Virus record (IMG/VR): IMGVR_UViG_3300009706_001267
Coordinates: 1-44,528 of that record
Length of the DNA: 44,528 bases
Reading direction: 5' to 3' (one strand)
Origin: a virus
Shown: positions 39,684 through 44,528 of the stretch, piece by piece
Numbering within the stretch: position 1 is the stretch's first letter
Layout of the letters: each line of letters opens with the position of its first letter
Notes under the pieces: model-generated
The model's input: only the letters and a program-made list of their open reading frames with translations
Database searches by the model: none
What the model was told of the DNA's origin: nothing
Position numbers and translations under genes: made by a program

Positions 39684-42593
39684 TTATGCAGCCGAATTTT
39701 CCTTAGTTCCCATGGGCTCTGCTGGTCTGGGTGAAGCATATGTAAAATGCCCTGCTTTATCCCTAGTAATTGTTCCTGCTTCTGCCATATCGTCCAACAA
39801 TTTTTGTACTTTTGCTGGGCTACATCTTAATGTTCTGGCAATAGTTGAAGCTGAGGCGGGTTCATCGGAAACAGCAAATTCAGCGCCAACTGGTTCACCA
39901 TCAATACTAGCATAAGAACTTCGGAACAATTCTAAAACTTGATCTTGTAACGAAGTATCTTCATTTGTTTCAGATATTTTGTTCTTAAATTTTCGAACAA
40001 ATGCTACTCCTGTACTTTCTTTCATTTTCTCCTGTTCTGGTTCCATTTTTATTTTATTATTAATTTTACCATTTTCTTTTACTTTGGATTCATCTTCATC
40101 ATCTTCTTTCTTCATTGCTTTAGAAACTGCTTTCCTTTTTTTATGTAAAAATTTATCAGAATCATCTGCATCACCATCATTATCAATATCTTTATCTTTG
40201 CGATTTTTAAACTTCTTTTGAACAGCATCCGGTTGAACAGCATCTAATCCTTCGCCATCATCATCCTTATCATTCTTATTAGTTTCTTTAGTTATTATCG
40301 GTTCTACTGGTTGCCTCTTACCTAGAATTTCTTTGGCTTTTTCATAAGCTAATTTTTTAATTTTTTCTTTAAAAATTCTACGTCTGGCATCAATTCTTTC
40401 AGTGGTATGTTCTTCGTCTCCTTCAATCATTTGACCGACTGGTTCATAACTACCGGCCATGGCACCGAGAGCTGAACCAACAGCACCCATTACTTTTCCT
40501 TTTGTAGAGGTCGCCACAGCTTTTTTCATGGAAGGATCATCTGATAACCTTGCCTGAGCCAGTTTCTTTCTGGCTCTTTCTTTGCCTTCCGCATCCATTC
40601 TTTTCTGTTGGGCTTTATCTGCGGTTGATGCAGTGGCACCTCGTTGTTGATCGGCTTTAGTTTGAACTCCGGCAGTCTTTTGAGTTTGAGCGGCAGCTGA
40701 AGCTTTTTGATCTTTTACGGCTTTATCTGAAATTCGATCTGCATCTGATCTCACAGTCCGAACTCCGGCAGTTTTGACTGCTTGTGAGGGCCCGCGCGCG
40801 AGATCCTTTACGCCCCTCTTTACAGCGGATCCAATTTTTTTCAATAGGCCCGGTTTTTGTTTAGCTTTCAGTTCTACTGATCTTTCTTTCTCTGACTCAA
40901 TATCATCTAAATTATCCTGATGTGTCTGCATTGCATCGTTTTTACGTACCAGTTTATCTTTTTTGTTTTGTGTTCTGCCAGCTGCCGTCATGAAGTTCGG
41001 TAATTCTGCTAACACTTCCTCATCTTCTAATTGATTTACAAAAGACGCGAATGAAGTTTGTTCATCTTCATTAAGAGAATTATACATTTCGATGACTTCG
41101 TCAACAACTCTTTCGGTTATATCTGAATCATCCGTAATCATTTGACCGCAAGCTTTTTCTAAATCTTCTAATTCACATTCATCTGCTAATTTTTGAACTT
41201 CGGGTGAAGGAGCATCAATTGTTCCCATTTTAGTAGCATAAGCAAGAGAAACTAATCTGCGCTCTGTATTTTTAATTAACCTCTCGCCAATTTCTCCCCA
41301 TGTTAATTCATGATATTTTTTATACATCCCTTCAAGAATAAATTTATGAGAAGGAATTTCGCATTCATCATATTGCTCTGTTTTCATTTTTTTCATAACC
41401 GAATTAGCAACTTTTTGATCGGTCATTAATACCATCAAAACACTTTGTCGTGCTTCTTCTGACATCTTATCTAGATAAGGTGCTAATTTATCATAATCTT
41501 TTTTAGATACTAACGAAGCAGCTCCTTCGATTGAGAGTCTATCTTTTCCTCTAACGGCTTTGGCTAATTCTTTAATTTGTTTAGCTATTCCTTTTGATGT
41601 AGGTAATTCTTTTGATTCTATTTCCATTTCTAGATCACACCACCCACAATGTTCTTCAATATCATGATAATTATTAATTACCCTTTTAGCCCATTCCATA
41701 TTTGTTACTGTATCTTGTTTCTTGGAAAAATCTGGCTCTTCTATTCCTTTAATCTTCTTCTTCAAATTGTCATCCCTGTAATCTTTTTTATTCTCGCTTT
41801 TTTTCTGCTTCAGTCTTTTTTCATCAACTGGCATCCAACTTTCTTTTTTAGCGTACCAGTCGTCCTTTCTCCTCTCTTGGTCGCTTTTTGGAGCCGGCAA
41901 TGAAACTTTTTTCTTTACAGGTGCTTTTTTGTGCATTTGAGGATTTGCGTCTTTGTGAGCTGCATAAGCATCATCTCCTTTATACCAGGCAGCCTTGACA
42001 TCATCTTGATAATCTTCCGATGCCTGAAATGCCGCGGCGAATTTATTGCCTTGTTTCTCTCTCTTTGCTGCCAACTCACCTTCTCTTTTCCTTGGTGTGG
42101 GGTTGTCGACAACCCTCTTCTTTTGTGCGTCTCTTGCGTCTGCTGCTTTATTATAGGCTGTGTTTCTTGCGCGTTGTAACAGTTCTTTCGAAACTTCGTT
42201 GACATCATTCTGCTTCTTTGACATCTGGGACATCGCCGTGTCGTGTGCTGCAGGATTGCTAGCAATAGAAAATTTCCTTACTCCGCCTTGCTGAGTTTGA
42301 AGTTGTTTTTTCTTTGCTGCCGCGGCTGCTTTTACTCGTGCTATAGCTGGATCCATTGCTTCATCTGCATCTACAGCCTTAGTAATTGCTTTTCTTTTCT
42401 TATGTAAAAACTTATCAGAATTGTCTTCATCTCCATCAGCGTCTATATCAACATGATCATCATCTGAACGATCTTTCCAATCTTGTTTAACTGCATCTTT
42501 GTCTACAGGAGCGAGTTTTTTCTCTCTGATCATTCTAACATCTTCTGCGGTTACCGCGCTCCATTTTGCGGGATAATATTTTGACCAGTCCAT
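39684..42593 (-). CDS. Large charged structural-type protein with two DxDxDGD repeats and C-terminal winged-helix-like region (969 aa)
   Basis: Two near-identical segments, residues 49-73 and about 800-829, read (H/K)(V/D)DID(A/N)DGD(E/A)D(N/D)SDKFLHKKRKA(I/V), a calcium-loop-like acidic motif followed by a basic helix. Between them are long low-complexity stretches rich in Ala, Lys, Asp and Gln. Residues about 880-955 look like a winged helix (STIARTLRCSPAKVQKLLDDM...GTITRDKAGHFTY). Size, composition and position in the virion block suggest a structural or internal head protein; a scaffold or DNA-associated role is inference. It starts in a TGATG overlap. Confidence 0.7.
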   Translation of the reverse strand: MDWSKYYPAKWSAVTAEDVRMIREKKLAPVDKDAVKQDWKDRSDDDHVDIDADGDEDNSDKFLHKKRKAITKAVDADEAMDPAIARVKAAAAAKKKQLQTQQGGVRKFSIASNPAAHDTAMSQMSKKQNDVNEVSKELLQRARNTAYNKAADARDAQKKRVVDNPTPRKREGELAAKREKQGNKFAAAFQASEDYQDDVKAAWYKGDDAYAAHKDANPQMHKKAPVKKKVSLPAPKSDQERRKDDWYAKKESWMPVDEKRLKQKKSENKKDYRDDNLKKKIKGIEEPDFSKKQDTVTNMEWAKRVINNYHDIEEHCGWCDLEMEIESKELPTSKGIAKQIKELAKAVRGKDRLSIEGAASLVSKKDYDKLAPYLDKMSEEARQSVLMVLMTDQKVANSVMKKMKTEQYDECEIPSHKFILEGMYKKYHELTWGEIGERLIKNTERRLVSLAYATKMGTIDAPSPEVQKLADECELEDLEKACGQMITDDSDITERVVDEVIEMYNSLNEDEQTSFASFVNQLEDEEVLAELPNFMTAAGRTQNKKDKLVRKNDAMQTHQDNLDDIESEKERSVELKAKQKPGLLKKIGSAVKRGVKDLARGPSQAVKTAGVRTVRSDADRISDKAVKDQKASAAAQTQKTAGVQTKADQQRGATASTADKAQQKRMDAEGKERARKKLAQARLSDDPSMKKAVATSTKGKVMGAVGSALGAMAGSYEPVGQMIEGDEEHTTERIDARRRIFKEKIKKLAYEKAKEILGKRQPVEPIITKETNKNDKDDDGEGLDAVQPDAVQKKFKNRKDKDIDNDGDADDSDKFLHKKRKAVSKAMKKEDDEDESKVKENGKINNKIKMEPEQEKMKESTGVAFVRKFKNKISETNEDTSLQDQVLELFRSSYASIDGEPVGAEFAVSDEPASASTIARTLRCSPAKVQKLLDDMAEAGTITRDKAGHFTYASPRPAEPMGTKENSAA

Positions 42594-43987
42594 CAGTTGC
42601 TCCTACTTGCAATTATTTTCGAAAGAATTTTATTATGTCTTTCGGTTTGATTTAATCTTTTTTTATCTTGTTCGAGTTTAAACTCCTCTTCGGGAGTCAA
42701 ATTCACAATATATTGTCTATATTTATCTGTTCCTAATTCTAACTGTCTACCTTCGGAAGTTCGATTCTTATTCCATTCTTTTAAACCGAGAAGTTTTTGC
42801 AATTTATTACTAACTGGATCTTTAAAGTCAACTTCATCTACAGGAAGAATATCTACCATTTCTTGTAAATATGTAAAATCTGTCTTATTAAAATCAACCA
42901 TCCCGGACCCTTCATCTAATATTGTTATATAATCAGATGTCTTTTTAATAAGTCCTCTTAATGCTGAAAGTTCCCAAAGTTTTACTTTTTCCGTTATTAA
43001 TTCATACATTCCAAAAAATTCTTGACATTCTTTTAAACATCCTTTAATATAGGATATTTCTTGATAATTATATGGTAAAGATTTTATATAGTTAAATATT
43101 GTAGCGGCTCTCTTATCTACACAAAATGTCTCTCCTTCAAATTCAACATGTTCCATCCATAAACTCTCTTTAACATCATCATCGGGCATGGGTGGATACT
43201 TCACTGGACGCATTTTGGGCATATTAGCAGAAATAAAACTATCCGCGGCCTTTTTTTGTTGTTTTGGGGTTGTGGCCTTGTTTTTTCTTGGTGGTAAACT
43301 CTGCGGCCGTTTTATGCTCGTATTAAGCACTTCCGTAGTACTAAGTTTTTCTTTTATTTGTTTTTCCATTACACTGAGTTTCATTTGTTTTCTTAATAAT
43401 TGATATAAACTTCTACTGTCTCTTTCACTTAAAGTATCGGGTAAACCCGTTTTAAACGCTTCGAAATCGCCGTCTATAGCGAGAGATCTTAATTTAGATG
43501 CAGACATACCAGTCGCATCATCAGCATCAGGATCTCTTTCTCCTGCACTTTCTATATCTATTTTTTTAAAATCATAAAAACCATGCGGCTTATCTTTAAC
43601 GCCGTTATATTGAGTCAAGAGTTTTTTAAAGTCATTTATTCTATCACTTCCAACAACCATAATGATTTGTTTATATCCTTCATCGTGCAATAAAGAAGCA
43701 ACTTTCAAAACATCTCCAGGCTGCTCCTTGGAATATTTAAAAATATTTTGGCCTCTTGGCTTAAACATTTTCTTCATCCATTTGACTTTATTTTTATAGT
43801 CTAATGGATTTTTTTTCGAATCTTGTGAGGAACTTAAAAAAACAAATGCATCGGCCCGACTTCGAGAAGCCGCTGTTACAATTTTATTAACTAAAATCTC
43901 ATGCCCGGTTGTGGGCGGATTAAACCGTCCAAATGTAAATATAGCAGTTTTTAACGTTCCTTCACGTAATTCGATGAATGTTGTCAT
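42593..43987 (-). CDS. Nucleotidyltransferase (NMN/pantetheine-phosphate adenylyltransferase-like) with long unknown C-terminus (464 aa)
   Basis: Residues 14-190 form a nucleotidyltransferase domain: IFTFGRFNPPTTGHEILV with the (T/H)xGH motif, VVGSDRINDF, and GMSASKLRSLAIDGD resembling the ISSTxxR motif. From about residue 220 a 245-aa extension of unknown nature follows, with a basic RPQSLPPRKNKATTP linker. Similar adenylyltransferase-like genes occur among T4-like marine phages. Roles in NAD or CoA metabolism or in virion assembly are all possible. It overlaps the upstream gene as ATGA. Confidence 0.78.
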   Translation of the reverse strand: MTTFIELREGTLKTAIFTFGRFNPPTTGHEILVNKIVTAASRSRADAFVFLSSSQDSKKNPLDYKNKVKWMKKMFKPRGQNIFKYSKEQPGDVLKVASLLHDEGYKQIIMVVGSDRINDFKKLLTQYNGVKDKPHGFYDFKKIDIESAGERDPDADDATGMSASKLRSLAIDGDFEAFKTGLPDTLSERDSRSLYQLLRKQMKLSVMEKQIKEKLSTTEVLNTSIKRPQSLPPRKNKATTPKQQKKAADSFISANMPKMRPVKYPPMPDDDVKESLWMEHVEFEGETFCVDKRAATIFNYIKSLPYNYQEISYIKGCLKECQEFFGMYELITEKVKLWELSALRGLIKKTSDYITILDEGSGMVDFNKTDFTYLQEMVDILPVDEVDFKDPVSNKLQKLLGLKEWNKNRTSEGRQLELGTDKYRQYIVNLTPEEEFKLEQDKKRLNQTERHNKILSKIIASRSN

Positions 43988-44232
43988 TTATCCTCTTTAT
44001 CCTCTTCTCCGGGTCTTACAATTTTGTGTTCCGCTTCTTTTTGAACCATTGACATGTAGGTATTTTGAACAGATTTATTTGCGTTCTGTTCTGACATATC
44101 CCGAATTTGTTCCTTAGTATATTTAAACCCTTTAGACTTTTTATCTACAATTCTTTTTACAGAATTTGCTAGATCGGTATAATCATCGTTTGAGAAAGGG
44201 CTCTCTCCGAAATAATTATGTTTATCAGCCAT
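43984..44232 (-). CDS. Small charged protein of unknown function (82 aa)
   Basis: The sequence MADKHNYFGESPFSNDDYTDLANSVKRIVDKK... is helical and acidic-basic, ending GEEDKEDK. A good ribosome binding site (AGGAGAAG) precedes the ATG, and a TATAAATT late-promoter-like element lies 15-22 nt upstream. I recognise no family. Context suggests a virion or assembly role. Confidence 0.72.
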   Translation of the reverse strand: MADKHNYFGESPFSNDDYTDLANSVKRIVDKKSKGFKYTKEQIRDMSEQNANKSVQNTYMSMVQKEAEHKIVRPGEEDKEDK

Positions 44233-44246
44233 TATATTCTTCTCCT

Positions 44247-44254
44247 AATTTATA
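44247..44254 (-). promoter_or_regulatory. T4-type late promoter-like element (TATAAATT)
   Basis: The minus strand has TATAAATT, one base from the TATAAATA consensus, in the 36-nt gap between two genes, followed by AGGAGAAG and the ATG at 44232. Unlike the other three it does not overlap a stop codon. Confidence 0.55.
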
Positions 44255-44268
44255 ATTTAAAAATCGAA

Positions 44269-44526
44269 TTACCAGTTTTCGCGATCTACTCTTGCGTCCG
44301 ATCCTTCTTCTATTGCATTAAGCATATCTTTTAGCATTGGAGGAACTCTTCCCAGTTTGTGTCCCCTGCCAAATTTTTCCATATACTCTTCATAAATCTG
44401 GGCTAATTTATTTTTGGGCCTCGCCGGTGCAGCCTCGATACATTCTCTCAAAGCGTCTGTTATTTTTACTGACCATTGAGAACCTTCTTTCAATGCTTCA
44501 GTTTCTTTTGTAAAAATGGGTCTCAT
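44269..44526 (-). CDS. Protein of unknown function, possibly truncated at window edge (85+ aa)
   Basis: The reading frame ends at 44269 with DARVDRENW and could start at the ATG at 44526 (MRPIFTKETEALKEG), 2 nt from the window end, so a longer upstream start cannot be excluded. The segment LAQIYEEYMEKFGRGHKLGRVPPMLKDMLNAIEE is helical. No family was recognised. It is probably part of the virion block. Confidence 0.65.
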   Translation of the reverse strand: MRPIFTKETEALKEGSQWSVKITDALRECIEAAPARPKNKLAQIYEEYMEKFGRGHKLGRVPPMLKDMLNAIEEGSDARVDRENW

Positions 44527-44528
44527 TG

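Noticed and set aside
1-44528. Cyanophage origin
   Set aside because: Halogenases, PhyH and 2OG oxygenases occur in cyanophages, but no psbA/psbD or other photosynthesis gene was seen, and other marine hosts are equally possible.
1-44528. tRNA genes, CRISPR arrays, integrase or transposase
   Set aside because: I scanned the intergenic gaps and found no cloverleaf, direct-repeat array or mobile-element protein; coding density leaves almost no space.

Overview
This window is a piece of a strongly AT-rich, gene-dense, strictly lytic-looking tailed phage genome of the T4-like (myovirus) type, most likely marine. The evidence is a T4-style replication and nucleotide set (gp61-like primase, FEN/RNase H-type exonuclease, RuvC-like resolvase, PD-(D/E)XK exonuclease, class II RNR, ThyX), T4-type late promoters (TATAAATA/CATAAATA) in a virion-gene block, and a SleB-type wall hydrolase. 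All genes but one (29206-29592) lie on the minus strand, so transcription runs from high to low coordinates. I saw no tRNA, integrase, CRISPR array or photosystem gene, so nothing identifies a cyanobacterial host.

Layout in transcription order. (1) 44528-34719 is a virion/structural block: small unknown proteins, an NMN-adenylyltransferase-like protein with a long extra C-terminus, a 969-aa charged protein with two DxDxDGD repeats, a DUF115-like protein, and low-complexity decoration/fibre-like proteins. It carries late promoters that contain the upstream stop codon, and ends at a strong hairpin terminator. (2) 34671-29206 starts at a perfect sigma70 promoter (TTGACA-17-TATAAT) and encodes primase, thyX and nrdJ. 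A second sigma70-like promoter then drives a 70-aa protein, a HAD-family phosphatase and a RuvC-like resolvase. (3) 29191-25286 is a surface-sugar operon: pyruvyl transferase, glycosyltransferase, nucleotidyltransferase, heptose-7-phosphate kinase and sedoheptulose-7-phosphate isomerase. (4) 25285-20836 holds a lysine-rich protein, the FEN-type nuclease, a DUF6433-like protein, the SleB hydrolase, an FmdB zinc ribbon, an exonuclease and a short NAD-dependent epimerase.

(5) 20836-1 is the remarkable region: about 20.8 kb of overlapping, apparently co-translated genes that look like a secondary-metabolite-style biosynthetic or modification cluster. It encodes seven radical SAM enzymes (five with the auxiliary-cluster twitch/SPASM-like module in front of the catalytic domain, two with an N-terminal B12-binding-like domain), two flavin-dependent-halogenase-like proteins, five probable Fe(II)/2-oxoglutarate oxygenases of four types, an FkbM methyltransferase, a minimal AMP-binding adenylation protein, a possible GNAT, a nitroreductase, an aldo/keto reductase, and a compact MTA/SAH/5'-deoxyadenosine nucleosidase that could clear the inhibitory by-product of the radical SAM enzymes. 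Its substrate is not evident. Candidates are host or virion polysaccharide (given the neighbouring sugar genes), a peptide, or a small molecule.

The two B12-type radical SAM proteins and the class II RNR would all need cobalamin, which implies a host that makes or imports B12. No stretch longer than 300 bases lacks a gene. The largest non-coding gaps are 34608-34718 (promoter plus terminator) and 37134-37229 (structured leader).
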